Source: JALYOK01 sp963840785
GTDB lineage: Bacteria > Pseudomonadota > Gammaproteobacteria > Burkholderiales > JALYOK01
NCBI GenBank assembly: GCA_963840785.1
Contig: CAWJAF010000003.1
Coordinates: 310,001-374,000 of the forward strand
Reading direction: 5' to 3'
DNA length: 64,000 nt
The notes beneath the pieces are model-generated. The model did no database searches. It was given only the letters and a program-made list of their open reading frames with translations, and was not told the DNA's origin. Shown here in pieces: positions 55,731-64,000 of this stretch. The position numbers and the translations under genes are program-made. Position 1 is the stretch's first letter; each line of letters opens with the position of its first letter.

Positions 55731-56060
55731 TTGTTGAAATTATTTAACTAAAAATACCGACAACTTAACCTGACATTGGTTGCGCCCTTCGTTGAATTCA
55801 GAATATGACAACTCCACTGACACGCGAAAGCGTCTATATGAAAAAGACGCGCAAGCATCATGAGGAGGCGCGCACGGCACACGCGGAATATTCCTTCCGC
55901 TTAACCAATTTCAAATCCGCATGCGCGATGCGCACTTTACATTTCTAATTGTGGCCGAGCTGATGAATATTGCCTCACGGCAAGCATACCTGGAATACCG
56001 CACCAATTCTACGCTAACCACTGCGATAATTCGATTCACCTATTTCGCCGAGGCGAGCAT

Positions 56061-56128
56061 AGGGTGCGCACGTCTATTGAAATTTTTATCGAGGAGGTAG
56101 ATCTCCTTCATGCGCGAGTGCGCACCCT
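56061..56128. repeat. Inverted repeat AGGGTGCGCAC
   Basis: AGGGTGCGCAC (56061-56071) and GTGCGCACCCT (56118-56128), with an inner GGAGGTAGATCTCC palindrome. One stem-loop of nearly 70 bases; related GTGCGCAC text occurs near 56930 and 61486. Confidence 0.75.
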
Positions 56129-56166
56129 CATTTTAATTTGCGTGTTGCCCGCCTATGAAGCGCAAA

Positions 56167-57010
56167 CGAAATTGACCAACGCTTGCGCAATTTGTATAGC
56201 CCGCGTAGGGCGCAATAAGCAAAGCGCATTGCGCCGTATGTAAGCCCCTGCAATACTGCAGCATGCCTGACTATCGACGAGCCTGGCACCCAGGTGGCAC
56301 GTATTTTTTCACCGTCAACTTGTTACAACGCCATAGCAATGATCTACTCACGCGCCATATTTGCTGTTGCGGGGATTTGTACTTCTGCATTGGCCATCGT
56401 ATCGTATTACGGTTTTGTCTTTTTGTCGGAGCACAGCAGCGCTTAAGATTCCTGACTGGTGACGCCGATGCGCTACCATGGAGATTATCAAGAGGGACTT
56501 TCGAAAGGCTTGCCGAAGACCGAGCGGCTTTCCAAGGTTCCCGCCAATCGCGGTGAACGCGTATCTGGCAACGACGATTTCGGGAACATACTGATCGTGA
56601 TTCGATTGCCAACTTTCAAGCCATATGGAATATGCATTTCAATCCGGTAAAACATGGGTTGGTCAATCGAGTGGCAGATTGGCCATATTCAACTTCCAAA
56701 GAGTTGGTGAAGCAAGGCTTTATCCAGCGGATCCGGGTCAAGGAAAGAATCTGCGGTAGGATATGACGATTGCCATACGGCGCAATGCGGTTCAGCTTAT
56801 TGCGCCCTCGCAAGCTGGCCTCGGGCCACCATTCGACGGCATTCATGCCTGAAACACCGCAGCAAAACTGCCTCCCGGCCATGTCGCATTTCAAATCAAA
56901 TTACTTCGCCGAAGCTAGGCGTACTGTGCGCACCGCGCTAGCAAGTTTGAAATTATCGAAGCGAAATTGATCTTCGGCGCACGTGGCCCGCGAAATTGAC
57001 CAACGCTTGC
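56167..57010. mobile_element. REP-flanked RAYT unit within 20-bp direct repeats
   Basis: REP palindromes GGGCGCAATAAGC...GCGCATTGCGCC (56205-56240) and its inverse (56774-56808) flank a decayed transposase. Exact 20-base direct repeats CGAAATTGACCAACGCTTGC at 56167-56186 and 56991-57010 bracket the whole unit, and the similarity continues for about 15 further bases after each. Confidence 0.75.
56263..56766 (+). pseudogene. REP-associated tyrosine transposase (RAYT), decayed
   Basis: Starts MPDYRRAWHPGGTYFFTVNL, the family's invariant opening, and the end NPVKHGLVNRVADWPYSTS is the conserved C-terminal block. Between them the frame changes several times and the central catalytic block containing HxH and Tyr (WVVLPDHLHCIW in relatives) is missing, so it is deleted rather than merely frameshifted. 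Flanked by REP palindromes that a RAYT of this family would recognise. Confidence 0.85.
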
Positions 57011-57092
57011 CCGATTAGTATAGTGATCATCTAGCGCCTCATTCGCGATCATAGCGCGCTATTCGAGTAACGTTGTTTACGAGGGGATCAAC

Positions 57093-57809
57093 GTGAATAT
57101 TCAAAAATTTCGCCATACCGTCCAAACCGCTTTTGGTATTTTCCTAGTTTCGATTTCAACGTCTGTTTTTCCACAAAATGCTCGTGTCGGCGACCTTGTC
57201 GAACTTGTCACCGGCCTGGGGCCGACCTTAGCGGAAGTTATTGTCGAACCCGACGCCTCGGGCTATGTGACGATTGAGCTGCCTACCGGGAAGAAGGTTC
57301 CGGTCAATACGCAAAAGTTGCGCTTGAAACAGGCGGCCGGTACGCCGAACGCGTCCGTTGCTGTGGGCGCTGCGGTAAGTTGGACCGACGGCGGCTACGT
57401 TGAGAAAGGTAACGTCGTCAAGGTAAACGGCGAATGGTGTCTAGTGAAAACGCCTAACTCGACCACGATTGGTTGGATGGAATGTAAGGCGTTGCGGATT
57501 GCGGGGCAAGCAAATGCTCCTAAGAAAGAGGCCGAGCCTGCAGCCGGCGCTGCGGAAAAATCAATTGCCATTCAACTGCAAGGCAATTGGGAAAACGCCG
57601 ACGGTACCGTAAAGCTGGAATTTCAAAAAGCGAACAAGTGCTACTTTTCCTTTGGGCCCATGACCGGCCCTTGCACTTACAAGCAAACCTCAAAAGGCGT
57701 AAACGTCAATATGGATGGCGATGACATGCAGCTTATCGCGAACGACGATGGCTCGCTAAGTAATAGCAACCCGGACGGGATGATGCCGATTCGTCTAAAG
57801 AAAAAATAA
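57093..57809 (+). CDS. Unknown exported protein
   Basis: A 238-residue protein with a signal peptide (FGIFLVSISTSVFPQ, cleavage near SVFPQ|NARV). An SH3-like or beta-barrel N-terminal half (GDLVELVTGLGPTLAEVIVE) contains two Cys; an Ala/Pro-rich linker (KKEAEPAAGAAEKS) leads to a C-terminal domain (LQGNWENADGTVKLEFQKAN, then CYFSFGPMTGPCTYKQT) that resembles short lipocalin-like or beta modules. GTG start. No function known; next gene is also exported. Confidence 0.65.
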   Translation: MNIQKFRHTVQTAFGIFLVSISTSVFPQNARVGDLVELVTGLGPTLAEVIVEPDASGYVTIELPTGKKVPVNTQKLRLKQAAGTPNASVAVGAAVSWTDGGYVEKGNVVKVNGEWCLVKTPNSTTIGWMECKALRIAGQANAPKKEAEPAAGAAEKSIAIQLQGNWENADGTVKLEFQKANKCYFSFGPMTGPCTYKQTSKGVNVNMDGDDMQLIANDDGSLSNSNPDGMMPIRLKKK

Positions 57810-57934
57810 CCACGATCGCTTGTTGGAAACGTAGGTGGTATAAACCGTGCGAGGAATAATCTAATACGTTTCCAATTTCGAAACCTCGTGCGCGGTGCGC
57901 ACCCTACCGATACTTGCGCAAATACAGGATCAAC

Positions 57935-59032
57935 ATGCGTATAGGGAAAATCATTGCACTTGTGCTCGCGCTGGTCGGAGCATGCGCGGCCACGGCGCAG
58001 TCGGTCACCTGGCACGAGGACGTTTTCACAGGCAAGAGCTGCAAGAAATTGGTTGCCTACCAGCAAAAGTCAGGCGTTCGCGCCTCTGACCGAAGTGCCA
58101 ATCGCGGCAAGTGGGCGGTGACTAAGTCAAAACTTCGCGTAGGCGACGTGATTGCAACCGATCCGCGTTTTCTGGACAAGATTTCGTTCGAGGGCAAAGT
58201 AGAGCCCGGTCCGTTGGGCAAAAATAAAAAGCCTTCCGCTTGTATCATCGCCAGCAATTTCGATTTCAATTTGAGCGCAGTGCACGATATCACTGCAATT
58301 GAATGGCAGCACGGGCGCAAGCCGGACTCGAAGTGCGCCAAAGAGTGGCAACGCATACGCAATATCATTCGCACCCACGAACCCATTCATGTACAGGACG
58401 TGGATGAGATCGTAGCGGCGGCGAATGAACGCTTGAAGAGCACAGAGCCGATAAAAGTGTGTCGTTCGACCGAGGCGAGAGCCAAAAAGAGCCTAGCAGA
58501 GACCTTGGTTAAAAAACTGAAAACCGAACTCAATCAAATAAAAAAGGAAAGCGAAGCAAAAGCAAAAACGCGCGACACAGAAACCGCGCAGATAAACTGC
58601 AAGCTATGCGAAGAAGGCCTCGCTTTCAAAGATGTCGACGTTTATTGTGAGATCAAAACGCCGCAGTGTGTCATGAGAATGGGACAAAAAATCACAGGCC
58701 AGACCTGTGGCGATCCCTTAACTGCGAGTTGGAGCATCACCCCCGAATATTACATAAAGGGTTGCAATGCCCCGCCAAGCAACCCGAGTACAAACAAACC
58801 TTTCGAGAACGATTGTGTTGAATCCGGCAGCGCGGAAGAAAAACGCCGCGCTGCGATTTACGCCAACGCCCGTAGCGGACCTGCTGGAGGCAGCGCCGGC
58901 GGCTGGTTTTGCGTCTACAGCGATACACCCAAACCACACATCACAATCCGCTCGTTCCGCCCATTCAACTGTGAAAAGCCAGCCGAGCAAACCATCACGG
59001 TCGATGTGGAACCGTCCGAGAGCTGCGAATAG
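57935..59032 (+). CDS. Secreted protein with HEXXH motif (putative metallopeptidase)
   Basis: A 365-residue protein from ATG 57935 with a signal peptide (IIALVLALVGACAATAQ). IRTHEPIHVQDVDEIVAAAN contains HEPIH, an HEXXH zinc site of the kind seen in DUF922-like secreted peptidases, preceded by the charged KEWQRIRNI helix. A Lys/Glu-rich coiled-coil segment follows (residues about 200-225), then a Cys-rich domain (about 12 Cys; CKLCEEGLAF, CVMRMGQKITGQTCG) likely bridged by disulfides. Protease function is inferred from HEXXH alone. Confidence 0.6.
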   Translation: MRIGKIIALVLALVGACAATAQSVTWHEDVFTGKSCKKLVAYQQKSGVRASDRSANRGKWAVTKSKLRVGDVIATDPRFLDKISFEGKVEPGPLGKNKKPSACIIASNFDFNLSAVHDITAIEWQHGRKPDSKCAKEWQRIRNIIRTHEPIHVQDVDEIVAAANERLKSTEPIKVCRSTEARAKKSLAETLVKKLKTELNQIKKESEAKAKTRDTETAQINCKLCEEGLAFKDVDVYCEIKTPQCVMRMGQKITGQTCGDPLTASWSITPEYYIKGCNAPPSNPSTNKPFENDCVESGSAEEKRRAAIYANARSGPAGGSAGGWFCVYSDTPKPHITIRSFRPFNCEKPAEQTITVDVEPSESCE

Positions 59033-59143
59033 CTGGCGTGCCAGGAACCGCATGTACACTAGCTCATGGCATAGCATGTCTGAACGGGGTGGCCTAGGGC
59101 CAGAACCGCACCCCAACTGAATCTAGAGGCATACAATAAAAAT

Positions 59144-59941
59144 CTATTTGAGTTTGATGTCCGATCGCCGACTATTGGCAACAGTCCAATCGTAGTCGAA
59201 AAATCTTAGTTGATAGTCGATTGGTATTTTCTCCGGCGCGTAGCGATTGATGTAATCAATCAGCGTCGGCGCGTGGGCCGGCGCGAAATCTTCGCTGTAG
59301 AATTTTAATATTTCGTTGGTGTACGCTTGCCGCGACACATGATCAACTTTCAAATTTTCCGGGCGAGCGAAAAACTTTCGCGACTCGCTTTCAAGTTGCT
59401 GATCGAGGCCATCGCCTTTGAAAATTTCCCGCGGTAGTTGCGGGCACGACACGGCGCTGCAATTCAATGCGAAATGCACACGCGGTTCATTTAGTTTTCG
59501 GATGATGTCGTTCTCATAGGCATATAAGCTCATGGGCTTGCCGCCGATGTTAAATTTCTTCAGCACGAAGAACTTAAGTTTCTTCAGCCCGGCGTGGGTC
59601 TGCGGAATGCCTGAGTCGATGACGTTATACATGGAGAGCGCGTTATAGCTATTGATGTAATGTGCGAGGCGATCGTTCGCGCTCGTGAACGATTCCGCTG
59701 GGGTATTGGCGATGAATGCCACATAGCGATCGAGATCGACTCGATCTTTCTCTAACGCTGCGAAATCCACTTCTCCGCGATCGTCGACGAATCGCTGCAA
59801 TGTGCGCTCATAGCCCGCGAGCGACGCTGAGGTATCGAGCGTATCGGTTTTTGGAATCGGCGCTAACGTCGAACACGCCGCTAAAGTAAACAGCAACGCG
59901 AGAAGGGAAATTCGCTGCGCGAATTCGTGATACTTATCCAT
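59144..59941 (-). CDS. DUF547 lipoprotein
   Basis: A 265-residue protein with a lipoprotein signal (LLALLFTLAACS, lipobox LAAC). The DUF547 domain follows: INSYNALSMYNVIDSGIPQT, then VHFALNCSAVSCPQLPREIF with the conserved Cys-Ser-Cys region, and FARPENLKVD. DUF547 is of unknown role. It overlaps the radical SAM gene by eight bases and is read after it, so the pair is co-expressed and probably works together. Confidence 0.85.
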   Translation of the reverse strand: MDKYHEFAQRISLLALLFTLAACSTLAPIPKTDTLDTSASLAGYERTLQRFVDDRGEVDFAALEKDRVDLDRYVAFIANTPAESFTSANDRLAHYINSYNALSMYNVIDSGIPQTHAGLKKLKFFVLKKFNIGGKPMSLYAYENDIIRKLNEPRVHFALNCSAVSCPQLPREIFKGDGLDQQLESESRKFFARPENLKVDHVSRQAYTNEILKFYSEDFAPAHAPTLIDYINRYAPEKIPIDYQLRFFDYDWTVANSRRSDIKLK

Positions 59942-61319
59942 GTTGGGTACTCCTGATATTTTGTCGGGTCCGGCCGCGTTTGAATTTGCGCGGGTATTCC
60001 GTCGGTGCCGGAATTTGCAATGTCGTTTCGTTAGTTTCGCCTTTGAGCGGATTCCAATTGCGCAATTCGCCCTGCCGGTAAAATTTCACCGGCTGCAAAA
60101 TAAACGCGTCGCGCTTGGCGTTGTGCATGCACATGCTAATCGGCCCATCAGAAGTGATGGTCATGAAAATACAACTCTCGATACGATCGCGCTCCAACTG
60201 GCAGGCATCCATGAAGTTGTGTACGAATAACGACAGCTTATGCACCTTACCGCGCGCGGCGATCAAATCTTTGCGCGCGCGCCATAAGAATTGCGCGAGC
60301 CAGGTGACGCTCGGCCACCAAAGGCTAGGCCGGCGCAACAACGCGAGCGCAAATGCGCTCGCACCTGTCGCGCGGTTGCGTCGATCGAAGGCAATGTCGG
60401 CGGTTTGATTCATCACCTTGACGGCTAGGTCAGCGTTATCCAAGCCATCGTAGAGTTTGCCGTTGACGACGAACGCAAACGCATAGCGATTGCAATGATG
60501 ATGACCGCCCAACAACGCGTCAAAGGAAAGCGCCGCGTTGGCACCGGAGCGAATGCGGGCGATAGTATTGTCGATATCGATTACATCTTGACGCTGGCGC
60601 AAGACACCGCGGCCCGTATCGGCTTGCAGTTGAAACGAGGCGAAAGTCACGACGTCGGCAACACTGGCAAAGAATTTCACCAGCTCCGGCACATCATCAA
60701 AATTTCCTGCGAACAGCGTCGTATTGAATATGACCGCCAGATTGAGTCCTCGTGCGCGCTCGATGTATTCTTGGCGCACCACATTCAATTCGCGCTCATT
60801 GCGAAAACCTTTGCGGCCTTGCGTCATGTCTACATGAAACGCGACATCGACTAAGCCGGCGGCGCTGAGTTCAGCGAGCAAGTCTCGAGTCGCCAAAATA
60901 CCATTGGTGAATAGCGCGGGACGCATTCCTTTTCCGGCGATGTAGCGAACAATCTCGATCAGTTCGTCCCGCTGCCGCAAGGTCGGATCGCCACCCGTCA
61001 CTTGCACGTCGGTACGCGGACCGTAATGCGCGTAAATTAAATCTATGCGACGAAAAACCTCCGCGAGCGGCAAGTCGTGCACCGCTTGCGAGTGTTCCGA
61101 CAAATAGCACAAAGTGCAATCCAGATTGCAACGCTGCGTGATTTCCAACGCCACGCAACCCACAGCCCAGCGCTTACCGGCAGTCTGCTTCGGGAGCCAC
61201 AAATCGTTGCGCTGCAAACGAGATCGCAAAAGATTACTGCGTTTATCCGGATCCGGAATATGCTCGTCCGGACGCCAAGCTTTTATTTCTTCAGAACTCA
61301 GAAAAGATGAACAGGTCAT
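59934..61319 (-). CDS. Radical SAM protein paired with DUF547
   Basis: A 461-residue radical SAM enzyme. The cluster-binding CNLDCTLCYLSEHS is C-x3-C-x2-C, then QVTGGDPTLRQRDELIEIVR, the Gly-rich SAM-binding motif, and LFTNGILATRDLLAELSAAG. A C-terminal cysteine region (MDACQLERDRIESCIFMTIT, ISMCMHNAK) may bind a further cluster, SPASM-like but not classical. Substrate unknown. Directly upstream of the DUF547 lipoprotein on the same strand. Confidence 0.85.
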   Translation of the reverse strand: MTCSSFLSSEEIKAWRPDEHIPDPDKRSNLLRSRLQRNDLWLPKQTAGKRWAVGCVALEITQRCNLDCTLCYLSEHSQAVHDLPLAEVFRRIDLIYAHYGPRTDVQVTGGDPTLRQRDELIEIVRYIAGKGMRPALFTNGILATRDLLAELSAAGLVDVAFHVDMTQGRKGFRNERELNVVRQEYIERARGLNLAVIFNTTLFAGNFDDVPELVKFFASVADVVTFASFQLQADTGRGVLRQRQDVIDIDNTIARIRSGANAALSFDALLGGHHHCNRYAFAFVVNGKLYDGLDNADLAVKVMNQTADIAFDRRNRATGASAFALALLRRPSLWWPSVTWLAQFLWRARKDLIAARGKVHKLSLFVHNFMDACQLERDRIESCIFMTITSDGPISMCMHNAKRDAFILQPVKFYRQGELRNWNPLKGETNETTLQIPAPTEYPRKFKRGRTRQNIRSTQHG

Positions 61320-61658
61320 AGTATCGAGTTAGACAAGCTTCCAAGCCTATCCTTACGATACTGACGACATGCCTGAAACGCCGCGCCAATATTGGCTCTC
61401 ATCAAATCCGACTTTTTTGAATTACTTCACGGTTACCGCTAAGCCAGTGCAGCCTTACGGATATTGGCTTCTAGCATAGCAAGCGTAGTGTGCGCACGGC
61501 GCACGCAGAATCGTCTCAGCACTTCTGCCAATCATCAATCCTCGTGCTCGTTGCGCACCTTACATTTTGCACCCAGCCAGGAGCCGCATGGATGCTGCTT
61601 CGTGGCGCGGCATGCCTGGAGAAGCGCACCACAGTTGGCTATCATCAATAGTCACTTT
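61320..61658. other. Intergenic region with dispersed repeats
   Basis: About 340 bases without a gene. Contains AGCCAGGAGCCGCATGGAT (61575) and a GTGTGCGCAC stretch (near 61486) shared with 55267, 59039 and 56061. It must also carry the radical SAM promoter. No RNA gene seen. Confidence 0.6.
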
Positions 61659-64000
61659 TCATTTAGATTGCTTTGCAGTCGCCGCTAAGCGTTTCAAACC
61701 CTGTCGATCAATCTTGTCCGTCCCCGTTTTTTGCAACGCGTCGAGATAATAAAATCGTCGCGGATATTTGTATGGCGTTAATTGCGTTTTGACGAAATCT
61801 TGCAGTGTGCGTGTGGTGGCCTCGTCGCGCGCGATGCCTTCGCGCAACACAACGAACGCCGCGAGGGTCATTAGTCGATTTTCTTCTTCAATGCCTAACA
61901 CGGCGCATTCTTGCACGGACGGATGTTCGGCGAGGCAGCGCTCGACTTCGAGCGGATAAACCCACTGGCCGCTCACTTTGATTAAATCATCGACGCGGCC
62001 TTCGAAAAAATAAAATCCTTCGTCGTCCAGACGAAAACGATCGCCGGTGTAAATCCAACCATCGCGCATGGTCTCGGCGGTTTTCTCCGGGCGATTCCAA
62101 TACAGAGGCGCTTGCGAATCGCCGCGAACCCACATGACGCCGGAGCCGCCGGATCCGACGATGTTTCCATCGAGATCAGTCAATTTAATTTCGTAACCGG
62201 GAACTCCGGCGCCGCTCGCGCCGATTTTCTGTCGCTCGACTTGATTGGATAAATAAATGTGCAGCACTTCGGTGGAGCCCAAACCCTCTACGATTTGCAA
62301 GCCGTAGCGGCGATGCCATTCGTGATACAGCTCGCCCGATAACGTTTCCGCGGCGGAAAGACACAAACGGACGCTGGATAGATCGCGCTGCTCGGAGCCG
62401 GGATGCGCAACGAGTGCGTTGTACAGCGTCGGCAATCCGAACAACAACGTCGGGCGATGCCGCTCGATGGTGTCGAACACTGCTTGCGCATCGGGGCGGC
62501 CCGGTAAAAGCACCGTCGTCGCGCCCACGGAAAACGGAAACGTAACGGAATTGCCGAAACCATAAGCAAAGAAAATTTTCGGCGGCGAGAATGCAATGTC
62601 GCTCTCGCGAATACCCAACACACCTTTGCCATAGGCGAGATGGGTATAAGGCATATCGTGATGCAAATGCACGACGCCCTTCGGCCGCCCGGTTGAGCCG
62701 GAGCTATACATCCAAAATGCCATTTCGTCGCGATGGGTTTCTGCTTCCGACAGTTGATCGGAATGCAGTTCGATCCATTGCGGCCAATCACGCGAGCGCG
62801 CAAAGCTGAGCGCCGGCGCGTCTTTCGCGTCACCGACGTACACGACATGGCGCAATCGCGAGGCGCTTACCGTTTCATGCGAGAGCAGCGAGGCCAATTC
62901 TCCGCTGACGATCGCGACCTCCGCGCCGCAATCCTGCAGATAAAATCCAACTAGTTCGGCCGGTGATAACGTGTTGATCAACACCGGCACGAAGCCCGCG
63001 CGGATGGCGCCAAAAATCGCGGCGACATATTCCGGCGTATCGTGCATCAGTAGCAACACGCGGCTGCCGCGCGCCAGGCCCATGGCCACCAATCCATTAC
63101 CCACGCGTGATGCAGTCGAACAAAGTTCCTTGTAAGAAACACTGCGCTCACCACACAGAATTGCGATTTTTTCCGCGCTATTTGCAGTGAGATTATCGAA
63201 TAGAATTCTCGAACAGTTGTATTGATCGGGAACCGAATAATCAATTCCCGTTACGGCGTTGCTCGTGCGATCAAACGGATCGGCAATCCGATGGTTGTTG
63301 CCGAGAAATGGTTCGCTGCTTCGCGCACTCAACACTTCCGTCATAAATTTTGGCGCCATTTCCGTTAGGCGCGCTTCGTTAATTCGTCCGCTCCGCGCCA
63401 TATAGTCGTAGGCCAGTTGCTCCGGTGTGAAATGCATTTTGTCCGCCATGCGCTCGTACCAGAACGAACTCGAATTCGCTGCGGCAACAATTTTTTCTAA
63501 GATCGGTCGGCGTGTGTTTTCATAATGTGCGAGCGCCGCAGAAACGTCATCGCCGCGCTCAGCAAACGCGCGATCCAATGCAATCGCGTCTTCAAACGCA
63601 AGGCGCGTCCCGGAACCGATAGAAAAATGCGCAGTATGCAGGGCGTCGCCGAGCAACGTGACGTTGGCCGTATGCCAACGACTGTTGCTCAACAACGGAA
63701 AATTTCGCCAGACGGACTTATTCGATAGCAAGGGCTCGCCATCGAGATCGGCCGCGAATATTTTTTCGCAGTAGGCACGTGATGCTTCATCCGACATTTG
63801 TTCGAGCCCAGCGCGTTGCCAGGTTGCCGCATCGCATTCGACTAAGAACGTGCTCATGTTCGGCGCGTAGCGATAGTGATGAGCGACCCACACGCCATGC
63901 TCATTGCTGCGAAAGGTCAACGTTAAACAGTCGAACGCTTTGCGCGTGCCGTACCAAGCAAATTTATTGGTGAGCCATTCGATGCGCGGATTAAATTCGC
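61659..64000 (-). CDS. Aryl-CoA FAD monooxygenase fused to benzoate-type CoA ligase, partial
   Basis: One open frame runs in from beyond the right edge; at least 780 residues are visible. Counting from codon 63920, residues 1-200 match the C-terminal half of the FAD monooxygenase domain of salicylyl-CoA 5-hydroxylase and 2-aminobenzoyl-CoA monooxygenase: VAHHYRYAPNMSTFLVEC, LGDALHTAHFSIGSGTRLAF and EDAIALDRAF. A linker of about 30 residues leads to an acyl-CoA synthetase domain (230-753) of the benzoate-CoA ligase type: MYSSGSTGRPKGVVHLH, EGLGSTEVLHIYLSN, YTGDRFRLDDEG, and the final catalytic Lys in GTDKIDRQG. The first FAD-binding Gly-rich loop lies outside the window. Predicted to activate an aromatic acid as its CoA thioester and hydroxylate it. 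Confidence 0.85.
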   Translation of the reverse strand, partial: EFNPRIEWLTNKFAWYGTRKAFDCLTLTFRSNEHGVWVAHHYRYAPNMSTFLVECDAATWQRAGLEQMSDEASRAYCEKIFAADLDGEPLLSNKSVWRNFPLLSNSRWHTANVTLLGDALHTAHFSIGSGTRLAFEDAIALDRAFAERGDDVSAALAHYENTRRPILEKIVAAANSSSFWYERMADKMHFTPEQLAYDYMARSGRINEARLTEMAPKFMTEVLSARSSEPFLGNNHRIADPFDRTSNAVTGIDYSVPDQYNCSRILFDNLTANSAEKIAILCGERSVSYKELCSTASRVGNGLVAMGLARGSRVLLLMHDTPEYVAAIFGAIRAGFVPVLINTLSPAELVGFYLQDCGAEVAIVSGELASLLSHETVSASRLRHVVYVGDAKDAPALSFARSRDWPQWIELHSDQLSEAETHRDEMAFWMYSSGSTGRPKGVVHLHHDMPYTHLAYGKGVLGIRESDIAFSPPKIFFAYGFGNSVTFPFSVGATTVLLPGRPDAQAVFDTIERHRPTLLFGLPTLYNALVAHPGSEQRDLSSVRLCLSAAETLSGELYHEWHRRYGLQIVEGLGSTEVLHIYLSNQVERQKIGASGAGVPGYEIKLTDLDGNIVGSGGSGVMWVRGDSQAPLYWNRPEKTAETMRDGWIYTGDRFRLDDEGFYFFEGRVDDLIKVSGQWVYPLEVERCLAEHPSVQECAVLGIEEENRLMTLAAFVVLREGIARDEATTRTLQDFVKTQLTPYKYPRRFYYLDALQKTGTDKIDRQGLKRLAATAKQSK

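Larger units (their letters stand above)
55731..57092. other. Gene-poor repeat region with decayed RAYT unit
   Basis: About 1.36 kb without an intact gene. It holds an inverted repeat at 56061-56128, a REP-RAYT-REP unit at 56205-56808, and 20-base direct repeats (CGAAATTGACCAACGCTTGC) at 56167 and 56991 bracketing that unit. The stretch 55740-56040 shows nothing I can name. Confidence 0.7.

Overview
The window is a dense, mostly vegetative stretch of a Gram-negative proteobacterial chromosome, most likely a betaproteobacterium. The reasons are the gene order pilC-pilD-coaE-zapD-yacG downstream of ffh, the order rimP-nusA-infB-rbfA-truB, a PEP-CTERM surface protein, and the aerobic benzoyl-CoA (box) genes with a BoxR-type regulator. 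Genus cannot be read from the sequence.

Layout. 1-7039 (minus) is a type I secretion locus: a LapB-like ABC exporter running off the left edge, a TolC-like outer-membrane protein, a decayed methyltransferase fragment, an intact methyltransferase with a regulatory domain, and a small BapA-prefix/VNDAPV-type candidate substrate. 7509-11607 (plus) is boxR-boxC-boxB with a well-placed candidate operator; boxA is absent. 11711-17421 is a polyphosphate block (sixA, CYTH-CHAD and ppk on minus, ppx divergent). 17588-27339 holds ogt, xerD, plsY, ffh, a cytochrome c assembly gene, a CNNM/CBS protein, pilC, pilD, coaE, zapD and yacG. 27458-31550 is ilvI-ilvH-ilvC-psd, followed by a convergent PEP-CTERM gene. 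33799-41655 (minus) is the translation operon rimP-nusA-infB-rbfA-truB continuing into paaI-paaK. 41839-48996 is a 7.1-kb integrative island at the 3' end of a tRNA-Ser(CGA) gene: integrase, HigBA, AlpA, small DNA-binding proteins, an array of palindromic iterons, and cargo with a HEPN-like protein. 49183-61319 is an accessory-like mix: a LemA/GIDE fusion, uup, an MFS transporter, a Tat-exported intradiol dioxygenase homologue, a flavin reductase, secreted unknowns, a decayed RAYT transposase between REP palindromes, and a DUF547 lipoprotein with a radical SAM enzyme. 61659-64000 (minus, off the right edge) is an unusual fusion of an aryl-CoA FAD monooxygenase with a benzoate-type CoA ligase.

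Aromatic metabolism recurs in separate places: boxCB, paaK/paaI, the CoA ligase-monooxygenase fusion, and the intradiol dioxygenase with a flavin reductase. The organism therefore probably degrades aromatic acids through CoA thioesters.

Data-quality caveat: about a dozen genes are broken by single-base frameshifts. They include genes that cannot be dispensable (infB, nusA, uncommonly rbfA), so most breaks are probably uncorrected sequencing indels. Such genes are annotated here as one locus with the breaks noted.
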